Below the pieces are notes generated by a model. That model worked only from the letters and a program-made list of their open reading frames with translations. It did not search any database and had not been told where the DNA came from. Positions 51,129-60,671 of a stretch of 64,000 nucleotides of DNA are shown here, piece by piece. Position 1 is the stretch's first letter. Each line of letters begins with the position of its first letter. The stretch is taken from NCBI GenBank assembly GCA_014802325.1, contig JAAVCK010000005.1:62001-126000 (forward strand), given 5' to 3'. Source of the DNA: Bacteroides sp. GTDB lineage: Bacteria; Bacteroidota; Bacteroidia; Bacteroidales; Muribaculaceae. Both the position numbers and the translations under genes were made by a program.

Positions 51129-53114
51129 TCACCTGCTGAATGCCCCGCTGCCGTAGCGCTCGCTGCCGGGATTGGTAAAGGGGTCGGAGTAATTGAATGT
51201 GTCTTCCTCCTCCTCATCATCGGTGGAGCTGAGGGCAGCCTTGCTGTCCTTAGGCTTGTTTTTCTTTATCTCAAGTGGCTTCTGAAGATCGAGGGCTTGC
51301 GCGTTTATGTCCCACGTCTGCTCGATATCCCAGTTTTTCTTCAGATTGATCTTGCGGGGGTAATAATATGTTTCCTCGGGCTGGCGGTCAAGTTCTACCG
51401 AACCGGCAGTGTAAGTGCCCGACGAATCGACATCTACATACAGTCGGGCGTAATATGTGCCTGAGTTCAGGTAGCTGAGCAGAGCCTCACCACCCTCTAC
51501 CGCAGCGGTAGCCACGGGCTTGTCGGAACTGTTGAGCAGCTCCACCATGGCAGGCACACCCTCGGGCAAGCCGTGGATCACGAAGCGCACCGATGAGTAA
51601 TCACTGAGTTTCTTAGTGGTGAATTCATGAATCAGCGGGCGGTTGACAAGGCCGTAAAGGTCGGTGACTGAAGCCGAGTCGATGGTAAGGCGATAGTGAG
51701 TATCCTCGTCCCAACGGTAGTCGGCCAGATAACTCATGGGATCACCGGGGCGTTCGAGCCTTACTGACGGGCGTGGCAGGTCGTACCACACGGAGTCGAT
51801 CATCGCGGACAGATGCACTCCGGCTGTGTCAAACTCCACTATGGGAGTGGCTGAGAAAAATGAGAGCGGACGGTGAAGTTCCTGCAACGTACCCGACGAC
51901 ACTTTCAGCGCCACCGAAGGTGTCTCTTTGGGTAGCGTGTCGGCTTCCTCCACATCTTTTTTCTTGGGTTTCTTCATACGCGCCTTTCGCATGAAAAGGC
52001 GGAGCGTATCAGTGGTCCACGATAGATTTTCAAGTGAGTCGGTGCGTCGGTAGCGGGCCTCTACGAGCAGCGAGTCATTGGCTATCAGCGTGGTATCGGT
52101 GATCCAATAGGTGAGTGTGTCAAGTCCGGCCGAAGCCTCAAGCACACTCCACTTCGATATGTCGTCGCCGCGTCGGTGGGTATTGAGCAGCTTCAGTATC
52201 GGAAGAGAGTCGGCCGGCGCTCCGAAGCGCAGATTGATCTTATTGCGCTCAGGGCGCGCATTATCGGCCAGATATTGCGTCTTATACTCTTCGTTAAACC
52301 ACGTCAGCGACACGTCGTCGGGCAGGAAATGAGTGGCGTCGCGTGTCACTATTGAGTCGGTAGCTTGGCTGCTTTCGAGCGTGTCGGTCACCTGCACGTT
52401 CATGGCAGTAGGGGTGATTACGGTGTCGTAGAATGCTATATCTTCCGAGCGATCCCAGTGATAGTCGCGATTCACGTCGTTGATAGCAAATATATGATAT
52501 GACCCAGCCTTCAGATTACGTATCGTAAACTGGCCGAGCTGATTGGTCTTGGTGATTCGCTCGAACGGCACGGTGGTGAGCGTAGTATCCGTGAAGGCCG
52601 AATATACTCCCACCAGCATACCCTGAGCAGGTTCGAGAGTGCGGGCTTCGAGCACCATGCCGCTGATGCGCAGGGTGTCGATGCTGTCGCCGGTGGCGAA
52701 GTCGAGCGCAAACCCGTCGAGCACATTGCCTTCGTTGAGATCCTTGATTGCGTCGGCGAAGTCGATGGTGTAGGTCACCCCGGGCACAAGAGTGTCGCGG
52801 AGATCCACCGTGACGCGGCGTCCGTTGGCCGATATGGCCGGCGATGTGCGCTGGGCAGGTGATATGACTATTTTCGAGCCTGGATCGTCGAGCTGCACGT
52901 TTTCATCAAAGTCGATGGTGATTCTTGACCCTGCTACGCGCGTAGCCCCGGGTCGGGGATTGCTCTTCACATACACCGGCGGCGTGACGTCGCGCGGCCC
53001 GCCTTCGGGGCGGCCTATCGAGGCGCAGGCGGCTACTATGGCGCCCACTGCCACAGCTATCACTCCCACGGCAAGCAGCCTGAGTGACGTTGCTTTATTA
53101 CGGTTGACTGACAT
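51129..53114 (-). CDS. Ig-like domain lipoprotein (SbsA-type Big_5 domain)
   Basis: A 661-residue exported protein. The signal peptide ends in a lipobox (AIVAACAS, Cys at about 31). Residues 38-140 form the SbsA Ig-like domain common in Bacteroidetes (GGPRDVTPPVYVKSNP, ITIDFDENVQLDD, VTYTIDFADAIKDLNEGN). After that comes a prealbumin-like domain (residues 150-215, QLGQFTIRNLKAGSYHIFAI). Later beta domains follow, and a C-terminal Glu/Asp/Ser-rich tail ends near RYGSGAFSR. It is a widespread single-copy Bacteroidetes lipoprotein of unknown role. The gene for ribonuclease Z lies 18 bp upstream on the same strand. Confidence 0.87.
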   Translation of the reverse strand: MSVNRNKATSLRLLAVGVIAVAVGAIVAACASIGRPEGGPRDVTPPVYVKSNPRPGATRVAGSRITIDFDENVQLDDPGSKIVISPAQRTSPAISANGRRVTVDLRDTLVPGVTYTIDFADAIKDLNEGNVLDGFALDFATGDSIDTLRISGMVLEARTLEPAQGMLVGVYSAFTDTTLTTVPFERITKTNQLGQFTIRNLKAGSYHIFAINDVNRDYHWDRSEDIAFYDTVITPTAMNVQVTDTLESSQATDSIVTRDATHFLPDDVSLTWFNEEYKTQYLADNARPERNKINLRFGAPADSLPILKLLNTHRRGDDISKWSVLEASAGLDTLTYWITDTTLIANDSLLVEARYRRTDSLENLSWTTDTLRLFMRKARMKKPKKKDVEEADTLPKETPSVALKVSSGTLQELHRPLSFFSATPIVEFDTAGVHLSAMIDSVWYDLPRPSVRLERPGDPMSYLADYRWDEDTHYRLTIDSASVTDLYGLVNRPLIHEFTTKKLSDYSSVRFVIHGLPEGVPAMVELLNSSDKPVATAAVEGGEALLSYLNSGTYYARLYVDVDSSGTYTAGSVELDRQPEETYYYPRKINLKKNWDIEQTWDINAQALDLQKPLEIKKNKPKDSKAALSSTDDEEEEDTFNYSDPFTNPGSERYGSGAFSR

Positions 53115-53132
53115 TTTCCGGAAGATTGACTT

Positions 53133-54050
53133 CTACAAAAGATCTATTTTCATGCCTTCGCGGGCTATGATTACATTATCCATCACGGTGCGGGCCTCCT
53201 CAAGCAGCACATCTTCGCTCTCATAGCGTTTGGAAAAGTGCCCGAGGATAAGCTGACGGGCTCCTGCACGCCGGGCTATGCGGGCGGCCTGCAGGGCAGT
53301 GGAGTGACCGCGCTGCATGGCCAGAGCGCGGAGCGAGTCGTCGTAGGTGGCCTCGTGATACACGGTGTCGACTCCGGCTATGGCGTCGGCCACACGGTTG
53401 TCGGCAAGGGTGTCGCTGCAATATGCGTAGCTCACAGCCGGTTCGGGGGGAGTAGTGAGCATCTCGGGTGTATAGATACGGCCCGACTCATGTGTGATGG
53501 AGCGGCCGGCCTTGAGTGCGACGCGCTGGGTAGGCGTCAGATTGAGAAATGCTGCCATCTCGCCGTCGAGATGCCGCGACTTCTCCTTCTCCCGGAATAT
53601 GAATCCGGTGCAGGGCACTCGGTGGTAAAGCGGAAAACACTCCACGGTGAGCGCTTTCTCGTCGAGAAGCACGCGGCTCTCCCCTGCTACTATCGGGTCG
53701 TAGATCACCTCCAGACCCGAGTCGCGCAGAAATGTATCGAGCCAGCTGCGGAGCAATGGCACTCCCTCCTCCAGTATGTGAATCGTGATGCGCGACACCG
53801 CATCGTGAAGTGCCATCGTGGAGAGCAGCCCCGGCAGTCCGAACAGATGATCGCCGTGGAGATGGGATATGAATATATGGCTCAGCCGCGAGAACTTGAG
53901 CGACATGCGGCGAAATTGCATCTGAGCGCCCTCGCCACAGTCTATCATCATCAGCCTGTCGCGGAAATCTATCACCTGACACGACGGCATGTGTCGCGCC
54001 GAAGGCGTGGCCGATCCGCAGCCGAGTATATTAATCTGAAATTTTGCCAT
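53133..54050 (-). CDS. rnz: ribonuclease Z
   Basis: RNase Z trims the 3' trailers of tRNA precursors. The 305-residue metallo-beta-lactamase-fold protein has the zinc ligands in ISHLHGDHLFGLPG (HxHxDH), a CPLYHRVPCTGF region, YCSDTLAD with the conserved aspartate, and HEATYDD and LGHFSKRY near the C-terminus. I start at 54050 (MAKFQINILGCGSATPS). A -7 element at 54054-54061 puts the predicted transcript start close to this ATG, so a leaderless mRNA or a different promoter is possible. Confidence 0.95.
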   Translation of the reverse strand: MAKFQINILGCGSATPSARHMPSCQVIDFRDRLMMIDCGEGAQMQFRRMSLKFSRLSHIFISHLHGDHLFGLPGLLSTMALHDAVSRITIHILEEGVPLLRSWLDTFLRDSGLEVIYDPIVAGESRVLLDEKALTVECFPLYHRVPCTGFIFREKEKSRHLDGEMAAFLNLTPTQRVALKAGRSITHESGRIYTPEMLTTPPEPAVSYAYCSDTLADNRVADAIAGVDTVYHEATYDDSLRALAMQRGHSTALQAARIARRAGARQLILGHFSKRYESEDVLLEEARTVMDNVIIAREGMKIDLL

Positions 54051-54053
54051 GCA

Positions 54054-54061
54054 CAAAAGTA
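54054..54061 (-). promoter_or_regulatory. possible -7 element at the start of rnz
   Basis: Reads TACTTTTG on the minus strand. The predicted start (about 54047) coincides with the ATG, so either the mRNA is leaderless or the match is accidental. Confidence 0.35.
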
Positions 54062-54164
54062 CTAATTTCCCGTCTCACAGCCAAAATTACGCAAATATTT
54101 ACCATTACGACGCGTATTTTAATCTGATAAAAATATATAAAGTTGCGTCGGGAAACAGTGTCGG

Positions 54165-54196
54165 CTTGCATTTTCCCAAAGATTTACGTATCTTTG
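54165..54196 (+). promoter_or_regulatory. promoter of the DUF3467 gene
   Basis: CTTG (54165-54168), a 20-nt spacer and TATCTTTG (54189-54196) match the Bacteroidetes promoter closely. The transcript would start near 54203, leaving a 70-nt leader. Confidence 0.6.
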
Positions 54197-54272
54197 TAAT
54201 TGGATTCGCTCAGGCGGGTCAGATATAATTATCATTGTTTTACCAACCACTCTTTTAAAATCACACACTATC

Positions 54273-54593
54273 ATGGACAACAAGAAAAATGAAATAAAAA
54301 TCGAACTCACTCCCGAAGTAGCTGCCGGCCACTATGCCAATCTCGCAGTAATCTCTCACTCCCCCAACGAGTTCTATATGGACTTCATAGCCATCGCCCC
54401 CAACATGCCTCAGGCCAAGGTGCAGTCACGCATCATCATGACTCCCGAAAACGCCAAAAACCTCATGGGCGCGCTGATCGAAAACGTGAAGAAATACGAG
54501 GCCACCTTCGGCGAAATCAAACCCAAGCATCCCATCAACGGCGGCGGTCAGGGCGAGATACCCAACCCCTTCATCATGGGCGGCAAGGCTTGA
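54273..54593 (+). CDS. DUF3467 domain protein
   Basis: A 106-residue soluble protein with the pattern of the DUF3467 family: LTPEVAAGHYANLAVISHSPNEFYMDF (residues 9-36), then PQAKVQSRIIMTPENAKNLMGAL (50-72) and a helix (ENVKKYEATFG). The tail is Gly/Pro-rich. The family is conserved and single-copy in Bacteroidetes and has no assigned function. Strong codon bias and a good promoter suggest high expression. cysS follows 59 bp later. Confidence 0.9.
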   Translation: MDNKKNEIKIELTPEVAAGHYANLAVISHSPNEFYMDFIAIAPNMPQAKVQSRIIMTPENAKNLMGALIENVKKYEATFGEIKPKHPINGGGQGEIPNPFIMGGKA

Positions 54594-54652
54594 TAGCTGA
54601 AAATTTCGTCTGAATAAAAAAATCTCCACACATTTCATTCATATTTGCTCTG

Positions 54653-56146
54653 ATGATCCGCGAGAATAATTTTGCAATCTACAATACTCTCTCACGCACC
54701 AAGCAGCCTTTCGTTCCCCTCCACGAGGGGCGCGTGGGTATGTATGTGTGCGGCCCCACGGTGTATGGCGACGGCCATCTCGGCCACGCACGCCCGGCCA
54801 TCACGTTTGATGTCCTGTTTCGTTATCTGCGCTATCTCGGCTACAAGGTGAGATATGTGCGCAATATCACCGACGTAGGCCATCTGGAGCATGATGCCGA
54901 CGAGGGCGAGGACAAGATAGCCAAGAAAGCACGCCTCGAACAGCTTGAGCCAATGGAAGTAGTGCAGCACTATCTCACCCGCTACCATAAGGCTATGGAG
55001 GCGCTCAACGTGTTGCCACCCTCGATAGAGCCACACGCCTCGGGCCACATCATAGAGCAGATAGAATACGTAAAGAAGATTCTTGACTCCGGCTACGCCT
55101 ACGTGTCTGACGGGTCGGTGTACTTCGATGTACCCAAATACAACCGCGACCATCCCTACGGCAAGCTCTCGGGTCGCAACGTGGAGGAACTTCTCTCCAC
55201 CACCCGCGCCCTCGACGGCCAGCAGGAGAAGCGCAATCCCGCCGACTTCGCCCTGTGGAAAAAGGCTGCGCCCGAACACATCATGCACTGGCCCTCGCCC
55301 TGGAGCGAAGGTTTTCCCGGATGGCACCTCGAATGCTCTACCATGGGCGAGAAGTATCTGGGTGAGACTTTCGACATTCACGGCGGCGGCATGGACCTGA
55401 TGTTTCCCCACCACGAATGCGAAATAGCGCAGTCAGTGGCCCACAACGGTCACGACGCCGTCAAATACTGGATGCACAATAACATGATCACCATCGACGG
55501 CAAGAAGATGGGCAAGTCGCTGGGCAATTTCATCACCCTCGATGAGTTTTTCAACGGCTCTCACCCCCTGCTCCGGCAGGCTTACTCGCCCATGACCATA
55601 CGCTTCTTCATACTTCAGGCTCACTACCGCGGCACTGTCGACTTCAGCAACGACGCTCTAAAAGGTGCTGAAAAAGCGCTCGGACGCATGCTCGAAGGCT
55701 ATCGTCGACTGCGCGACCTCAAGCCGTCGGCCACTTCCACGGTCGACGTAGCTCAGTTTGAGCGCCGCTGCCGCGAAGCGATGGACGATGATCTCAACAC
55801 TCCCGTGGTGATAGCCACGCTCTTTGACGCGCTCCGTGTGATCAATCAGATCAAGGACGGACACGCTCAGGCCACCGAAGCCGACATCAATGCTCTTCAG
55901 GAACTCTTTGATACCTATCTGGTGGATATACTGGGCATACGCCCCGATATGACCGGCGACGCCTCGGCCGACAGCTCGGCCATGAAGCCGTTTGAAGACG
56001 CCGTGGATCTGCTGCTCGAAATGCGCGCCAAGGCCAAGTCTGACAAAGACTGGGCTACGAGCGACCTCATCCGCGACCGTATGGCTGCCGCCGGATTCGT
56101 GGTAAAAGATACTAAAGACGGGGCCGAGTGGTCGCTTGCGAAATGA
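54653..56146 (+). CDS. cysS: cysteinyl-tRNA synthetase
   Basis: Charges tRNA-Cys with cysteine. The 497-residue class I enzyme has the HIGH-type motif in [15 protein letters not shown] in KKMGKSLGN (about residue 285), the zinc-site cysteine in [10 protein letters not shown] (Cys33) and the later zinc-binding segments around WHLECSTM and HHECE. The C-terminal DALR-like domain follows from about residue 370. Length and motifs are normal. It overlaps the mechanosensitive channel gene by 4 bp. Confidence 0.98.
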   Translation: MIRENNFAIYNTLSRTKQPFVPLHEGRVGMYVCGPTVYGDGHLGHARPAITFDVLFRYLRYLGYKVRYVRNITDVGHLEHDADEGEDKIAKKARLEQLEPMEVVQHYLTRYHKAMEALNVLPPSIEPHASGHIIEQIEYVKKILDSGYAYVSDGSVYFDVPKYNRDHPYGKLSGRNVEELLSTTRALDGQQEKRNPADFALWKKAAPEHIMHWPSPWSEGFPGWHLECSTMGEKYLGETFDIHGGGMDLMFPHHECEIAQSVAHNGHDAVKYWMHNNMITIDGKKMGKSLGNFITLDEFFNGSHPLLRQAYSPMTIRFFILQAHYRGTVDFSNDALKGAEKALGRMLEGYRRLRDLKPSATSTVDVAQFERRCREAMDDDLNTPVVIATLFDALRVINQIKDGHAQATEADINALQELFDTYLVDILGIRPDMTGDASADSSAMKPFEDAVDLLLEMRAKAKSDKDWATSDLIRDRMAAAGFVVKDTKDGAEWSLAK

Positions 56147-57351
56147 CATCGGAGATCGTCGACCCCTACTTCCTGCTTAATTACGCTATCGGGCTCCTTG
56201 ACCGCATGGGGCTCGATGCGTCTTATTGTCACCTTACGGCCACGGCTGTAGTGACGGCAGTGACTCTGCTCCTGGCTTGGGGCTTCTATTCGTTTCTCAC
56301 CCGTGTGGTGGTGAAATATGTGGTGAAACTCACCAAACTCACCTCGGCATCATGGGACGATATTCTGCTCGACGTCAAGGTGCTCAACGTGATATGCGAG
56401 GTACTGCTCACGCTTTTCCTACAGATTACCGTGCCGAGGGCACTGAGCCTTTACCCCGAATGGAGCGAAGCGTCTATGGTGATGTGTCAGCTGCTTACGA
56501 TAGTGGCTGTGGTGCATCTCGTCAACCGCATCATTCTCGCCCTCTATTATCTGCTCGAAGAGAAGCGCGGAGCGCGCGTCACTGCCCTCAAAGGTATCAG
56601 GCAGATGCTCCAGGTGATCTCGATTTTCGTAGGTCTAATAATAGTGGTGAGTATTCTGGCTCACCGCGATCCTCTCATCATCATCTCCGGACTCGGTGCC
56701 GCTGCCACGGTGCTCATGCTGGTATTCAAAGACCCGATAATGGGTGTGGTAGCCGGAGTGCAGCTCACGCTCAACGATATGCTGCGTCCGGGCGACTGGA
56801 TTTCCGTACCCTCGCGCAATATCAACGGTATAGTGCGCGAAGTGGGTCTCGCCACGGTGAAGGTGCAGAATTTCGACATGACCATAGTCACCGTGCCTCC
56901 TTACTCACTGCTCAGCGAGTCGTTTCAAAACTGGCGCGGCATGGTGGATTCGGGCGGACGCCGTGTGCAGCGGTCAGTGTGCATCGACCTCAACTCGGTG
57001 CGCTATCTCACAGCCGACGAGCGCGCAGCCATCGAGAGCGAGGAGTGGTTTGCCCCGCTGGCAGGTGGCGCCGAGGTAGCCAACGTGACAGCTTTCCGCC
57101 ACTATCTCAAGCATGCCATAGCCACTACCCCTTCCGTGAAAAAAGACATGACATGGATGGTGCGCGAACTCGCCCCTACTCCGCAGGGACTGCCTATAGA
57201 GTTTTACTTCTTCACCGCCCACACCACATGGGTGGAATATGAAGAATTTCAGGCCGGAGTGTTTGACCGCGTGCTTGCCGACGTCAACCGCTTCGGGCTA
57301 CGCATATATCAGGCTCCTTCAGGACTCGACATATTATCGCTCCGACAATGA
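56143..57351 (+). CDS. MscS-family mechanosensitive channel
   Basis: A 402-residue inner-membrane protein with five hydrophobic segments, then the MscS core: the pore helix and beta domain with [34 protein letters not shown] and [25 protein letters not shown]. The C-terminal cage part follows. The longer variant with extra N-terminal helices resembles the YbdG/YnaI group. These channels open under membrane tension to release solutes on osmotic downshock. I start at the ATG at 56143, which overlaps the cysS stop by 4 bp; the upstream GTG at 56128 lies inside cysS. Confidence 0.93.
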   Translation: MTSEIVDPYFLLNYAIGLLDRMGLDASYCHLTATAVVTAVTLLLAWGFYSFLTRVVVKYVVKLTKLTSASWDDILLDVKVLNVICEVLLTLFLQITVPRALSLYPEWSEASMVMCQLLTIVAVVHLVNRIILALYYLLEEKRGARVTALKGIRQMLQVISIFVGLIIVVSILAHRDPLIIISGLGAAATVLMLVFKDPIMGVVAGVQLTLNDMLRPGDWISVPSRNINGIVREVGLATVKVQNFDMTIVTVPPYSLLSESFQNWRGMVDSGGRRVQRSVCIDLNSVRYLTADERAAIESEEWFAPLAGGAEVANVTAFRHYLKHAIATTPSVKKDMTWMVRELAPTPQGLPIEFYFFTAHTTWVEYEEFQAGVFDRVLADVNRFGLRIYQAPSGLDILSLRQ

Positions 57352-57788
57352 ACAAAGACGAAGTATACATGCGCATGGCCATCAACGAAGCCCGACGCGC
57401 CCTTGAAGCCGACGAGGTGCCTATCGGCGCCGTGATCGTCAGCCCGCGCGGCCTTGTTATAGGTCGCGGCCACAATCTCACCGAAGCTCTGGCCGACGTA
57501 TCGGCCCACGCCGAGATGCTTGCCATCACGGCAGCGGCCCAGACTGCCGGCGGGAAGTATCTGCGCGACTGCTCGCTGTATGTCACCGTCGAGCCATGCC
57601 TGATGTGTGCCGGCGCAATAGGCTGGAGTCAGATAAGCCGTATAGTCTACGGTGCTTCCGACCCCAAGCGAGGATACTCCACTCAGGTATCGCGATCGCC
57701 TTTTCACCCCAAGGCTGAAGTGGTAGCCGGTGTATTGGCCGACGAATGTGCCGCCCTTATGACCGACTTTTTCAAATCCAAACGATAA
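57348..57788 (+). CDS. tadA: tRNA adenosine(34) deaminase TadA
   Basis: TadA converts A34 to inosine in tRNA-Arg(ACG). The 146-residue cytidine-deaminase-fold protein has the catalytic HAE in DVSAHAEMLAI and the zinc cysteines in TVEPCLMCAGAI, with the RIVYGASDPKRG loop next to the C-terminus. The set of motifs and the length match TadA rather than guanine deaminase. It overlaps the mscS-like gene by 4 bp (ATGA). Confidence 0.92.
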   Translation: MNKDEVYMRMAINEARRALEADEVPIGAVIVSPRGLVIGRGHNLTEALADVSAHAEMLAITAAAQTAGGKYLRDCSLYVTVEPCLMCAGAIGWSQISRIVYGASDPKRGYSTQVSRSPFHPKAEVVAGVLADECAALMTDFFKSKR

Positions 57789-57797
57789 ACCCTCCTC

Positions 57798-58484
57798 ATG
57801 CTCATGAAAAAACTCGTCATCTCCACCGGCGCGGGTATCAGCGCCGAAAGCGGTATATCTACCTTCCGCGATGCCGACGGACTATGGGAAAACTATCCGG
57901 TAATGGAAGTGTGCTCGGCCGACGGTTTCGCACGCAATCCGGCACTTGTACACAAGTTTTATTCCGACCGTCGCCGCCAGTTGCTCTCCGCGCAACCCAA
58001 CGCCGCACACCGCGCCCTCGTTGATCTTGAAAAGAATTTCGACACATATATCATAACCCAAAACGTCGACGATCTACACGAGCGCGCCGGCAGCCACCGA
58101 ATACTCCACCTCCACGGCGAACTGATGAAAGTTCGCGCGCTCGATAATCCCGACCTGCTTTTCACTCTCGACGAGGAGCATATCGAGACGACACCAGACA
58201 CCGTAATCGAAGGTCATCACGTGCGTCCCCACATAGTGTTCTTTCAGGAATCAGTGCCCAACATCGAGCGTGCTATCGAGTGGGCGCAAATGGCCGACAT
58301 ATTCGTAGTGATAGGCACGTCGCTTGCCGTGTATCCCGCAGCCTCGCTGCTTCACTACGTGCGCCGAGGCGTCCCCGTCTACTACATCGATCCCCGTCCG
58401 GCAGCCGTGCCCGCGGGTGTCACCGTAATTCCCGAACCCGCCACCCGCGGCGTCGAAACCCTCAAGAAATACCTGCTGGGGTAA
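57798..58484 (+). CDS. cobB: sirtuin (NAD-dependent protein deacylase), complete copy
   Basis: Sirtuins remove acyl groups from lysines using NAD. The 228-residue protein has STGAGISAESGISTFRDADGLW, ITQNVDDLHERAG, the catalytic histidine in LHLHGE, IGTSLAVYPAA and YYIDPRPA. No CxxC zinc pairs are seen between HLHGE and the IVFFQES segment, so it is a zinc-ribbon-free form. The last 326 bp (from 58159 to the stop) occur again at 60882-61207. It starts 9 bp after tadA; an in-frame ATG at 57804 is an alternative start. Confidence 0.92.
   Translation: MLMKKLVISTGAGISAESGISTFRDADGLWENYPVMEVCSADGFARNPALVHKFYSDRRRQLLSAQPNAAHRALVDLEKNFDTYIITQNVDDLHERAGSHRILHLHGELMKVRALDNPDLLFTLDEEHIETTPDTVIEGHHVRPHIVFFQESVPNIERAIEWAQMADIFVVIGTSLAVYPAASLLHYVRRGVPVYYIDPRPAAVPAGVTVIPEPATRGVETLKKYLLG
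58159..58484 (+). repeat. 326-bp direct repeat, copy 1 (3' part of sirtuin gene)
   Basis: Identical to 60882-61207 except for seven substitutions, at 58169, 58172, 58289, 58364, 58415, 58430 and 58481. All are third-position and synonymous (Leu, Asp, Gln, Arg, Ala, Ile, Gly codons). The repeat ends exactly at the stop codon. Offset between copies is 2723 bp. Confidence 0.95.
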
Positions 58485-58518
58485 CCTTTATTTATATCAT
58501 CCTCATTTAGTTATCAAT

Positions 58519-58563
58519 AAACAAGGATTGCACGAGCTGGCAGCCATGCAATCCTTGTTTTGA
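58519..58563. terminator. bidirectional terminator between sirtuin and insert genes
   Basis: A 14-bp perfect stem (AAACAAGGATTGCA with TGCAATCCTTGTTT) around a 14-nt loop that can form an inner GCT/AGC pairing, followed by TTTTGATT on the plus strand and preceded by an A-rich stretch. It ends the sirtuin transcript and could also serve the minus-strand genes of the insert. Confidence 0.8.
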
Positions 58564-58578
58564 TTATCCTGTTTTAGA

Positions 58579-59232
58579 TCAATTTTGTGTAAAAGTCATA
58601 TCTTCTACCACTAATGTCTGTTTTCCAAAAGTATAGAATCCGATTCCTGAAAAATCAAGCGGCATATATCTAACTTTAAGAATCTCCATTCCATCAACGA
58701 AAAAAGAAAGAACATCACCATCACACACGAGTTTCCACTCTTGATCAACTTTCTTTTTATTCTCCCACTTAACTCCTTGAGTAATATTTCCTACGACATG
58801 ATTATCTACATATCGCGTAAAATTTACCATCTCGTCATTAAAAATGAAGCAATAAAAATTGCCACCATCTCTGTAATTGAATACGAAACCGCAAATTCTA
58901 TCGCTGGACAGTTTATCGATTTTTACATTTGCAATTACTTCAAATGGCTTTTTCACATCAAGAGGGGCATAACAATGTGTTTCAAAGAAAGTATTCTCGC
59001 CTACCTTTGTTGCAACTCCACTTAACGCCGTGAGAATCGCACCCGCTGCCTTGTTCTCGCCTTTTGATTTAATAGTAAGAACGCCTTTATCGATTACGGC
59101 AGAGCCCTTATTGCTTTCAAACGCACTTTCAGTCCAGCCCAAAGAATTAGCATCAAACGTATCAACAAAACTTTGTGCGCTTGTAGCAATAGTTGTAAAA
59201 GCCAAGCTTAATAAAATAAGTACTTTTTTCAT
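58579..59232 (-). CDS. secreted beta-sandwich protein in AT-rich insert
   Basis: A 217-residue exported protein (MKKVLILLSLAFTTIATSAQ) with a concanavalin-like or DUF1080-type jelly-roll pattern: VDTFDANSLGWTES start, FEVIANVKIDKLSSDRICGF, WKLVCDGDVLSFFVDGMEIL and VRYMPLDFSGIGFYTFGKQT. Such folds bind or hydrolyse glycans, but no catalytic residues can be named. It is the last of three minus-strand genes in the insert. Codon usage is AT-rich (AAA, ATT, TTT), unlike the GC-rich genes around the insert, which suggests recent acquisition. Confidence 0.75.
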   Translation of the reverse strand: MKKVLILLSLAFTTIATSAQSFVDTFDANSLGWTESAFESNKGSAVIDKGVLTIKSKGENKAAGAILTALSGVATKVGENTFFETHCYAPLDVKKPFEVIANVKIDKLSSDRICGFVFNYRDGGNFYCFIFNDEMVNFTRYVDNHVVGNITQGVKWENKKKVDQEWKLVCDGDVLSFFVDGMEILKVRYMPLDFSGIGFYTFGKQTLVVEDMTFTQN

Positions 59233-59257
59233 CGTGATAATTATTTATAATTGATAT

Positions 59258-59965
59258 TTACATACTACTTACCTTACCGATTCTGGTTTGGAGTTCTTCT
59301 ACCATTGGTTCCAGTTCTTTAGGCAGTCTGTCAACCTCATCAAATTCGCCATGACGGGCGGCCATAGCTCCGGCTACTTCTGATGAGATCTTAATTTGAA
59401 ATGCTACTCTATCAGGTGTAGACACATCCCTTACTGTCACCCTGTTTCGAACTTGCTTTTCGGATAGGTTGAATGATTTGTACTTCCAAGGAGTCTGCAT
59501 ATAACCACCATGAATATCTGTTGTCTCTATTTCTGGGAAATAGTTCAAAATAATCTGATGTAGCAATTTCCATGCAGATTCACTATTGACATTTCCAGTA
59601 GAATCAATAGAATAATACTGCGGATCCAGCATTATAGTCATGAATTTATTCACAATACCAGAAGCAGCCGATCCTCTGAAAAAACCATCCTGCATGAGGT
59701 TAAACGACAGCGCATTCCGTTCATCGCCACCATAGAATTTAGAGTGTGCAGGCGTGTATTCCTCACATTCCACCCTTATAATAGCAACTTGATTCTTTTT
59801 CTTTGGACGCGAAAATTCACCATAACCATAGCCAATCAATGTATTATCTACATAGATGGCTGCTTCTTGAGGTTGAACACTGATTTTGATGACCTTTGCT
59901 TTCCCTCCTGCATAGACAGAAAAGCTCAATAACAATGCCATCAATAAAAAAATACTCTTTTTCAT
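59258..59965 (-). CDS. exported PEGA-like protein in AT-rich insert
   Basis: A 235-residue protein with a signal peptide (MKKSIFLLMALLLSFSVYA). A PEGA-like N-terminal repeat (KVIKISVQPQEAAIYVDNTL, IGYGYGEFSRPKKKN) is followed by a longer alpha/beta part with SAWKLLHQIILNYFPEIE. No enzyme motif is recognised. PEGA-like domains usually occur on surface lipoproteins. The gene follows the small lipoprotein gene by 3 bp and precedes the jelly-roll gene by 25 bp, forming a three-gene operon. Its base composition is AT-rich like the rest of the insert. Confidence 0.75.
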   Translation of the reverse strand: MKKSIFLLMALLLSFSVYAGGKAKVIKISVQPQEAAIYVDNTLIGYGYGEFSRPKKKNQVAIIRVECEEYTPAHSKFYGGDERNALSFNLMQDGFFRGSAASGIVNKFMTIMLDPQYYSIDSTGNVNSESAWKLLHQIILNYFPEIETTDIHGGYMQTPWKYKSFNLSEKQVRNRVTVRDVSTPDRVAFQIKISSEVAGAMAARHGEFDEVDRLPKELEPMVEELQTRIGKVSSM

Positions 59966-59968
59966 TGA

Positions 59969-60307
59969 TTAAAACGGTTTACTTGAATATTTATAATTTT
60001 TAGGAATTTGTAGCTCTATAAGGTTTCCCTTGCGGTTTTTTATATTGATCCTACGGTGATATACCTCCACCCCGTTATCCCGACACGAAACTTCTATGTA
60101 CTCCCTACCATTAGGAACTGTATAGTATACCAGATCACGTCCAAGATATTCATCGTCAACGTAAATTTCTATTTGTCGCTCTTGACAGGTTAAACCAATT
60201 GTCTTGGTCGACGAACATGAAACAAGTAAAAAAGAGGGCAAGCATAACCCTGCGATTAATCCGGCTGCTAATCTAAAGGGCCTCAAACTAAATTGAAGTT
60301 TTTCCAT
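59969..60307 (-). CDS. PEGA-like lipoprotein in AT-rich insert
   Basis: A 112-residue protein starting at 60307. A signal peptide ends in a lipobox (FLLVSCSST), followed by one PEGA-like domain (IEIYVDDEYLGRDLVYYTVP, IEVSCRDNGVEVYHRR). The longer in-frame start at 60391 adds residues that do not look like a leader and lies inside a structured RNA region, so I reject it. First gene of the insert operon, transcribed from a promoter about 360 bp upstream. Confidence 0.72.
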   Translation of the reverse strand: MEKLQFSLRPFRLAAGLIAGLCLPSFLLVSCSSTKTIGLTCQERQIEIYVDDEYLGRDLVYYTVPNGREYIEVSCRDNGVEVYHRRINIKNRKGNLIELQIPKNYKYSSKPF

Positions 60308-60360
60308 GTTAACAAAATATGCCACTATGCTCCCTTTGATGGCTATAAATAAAACACAAT

Positions 60361-60452
60361 GCGTGAGAGCTATACCAGTTGCTCGTTCCACGTCCTGAGG
60401 CTCTGGTAATGCCCATCATGGTTGAACGAGCAAACCTGCAGAAGCCTCACGC
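60361..60452 (-). ncRNA. candidate structured leader RNA with interleaved stems
   Basis: GCTCGTTC (60381-60388) pairs with GAACGAGC (60424-60431), while GAGGCTCTG (60397-60405) pairs with CAGAAGCCTC (60439-60448) with one bulge; the pairs interleave. An outer repeat GCGTGAG/CTCACGC (60361-60367 and 60446-60452) partly overlaps the second pair. It lies in the approximately 360-nt leader of the insert operon. No known riboswitch class recognised. Confidence 0.45.
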
Positions 60453-60671
60453 AGAATATATGTACACTACCACGTGACTAACGCTCACGCGCCGGCCACA
60501 AGTAGAAAATACACATCCACAAGGCATCTACTGTTTGCTTCATCCTTGACCATGATTGAAATTTACCAGATTTCAGGACGTCAAGAAAGAGCGTCAAGTA
60601 AACGCATTTTCATTATGTCTGCATCCCGCCTCACAAACCCATTCGGACTTCTGCATAGCGGTACGCAATTG
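60453..60671 (-). other. upstream part of the insert leader
   Basis: A 219-bp stretch without a supported gene. The first short open frame after the predicted start is 20 codons on the minus strand (60656 to about 60594) with two Cys residues (EWVCEAGCRHNENAF). Whether it is translated is unknown. A second CTCACGC copy lies at 60484-60490. Confidence 0.35.

Noticed and set aside
60361-60500. attC-like recombination site in the insert
   Set aside because: The inverted repeats do not carry the RYYYAAC/GTTRRRY boxes, and there is no integrase nearby.
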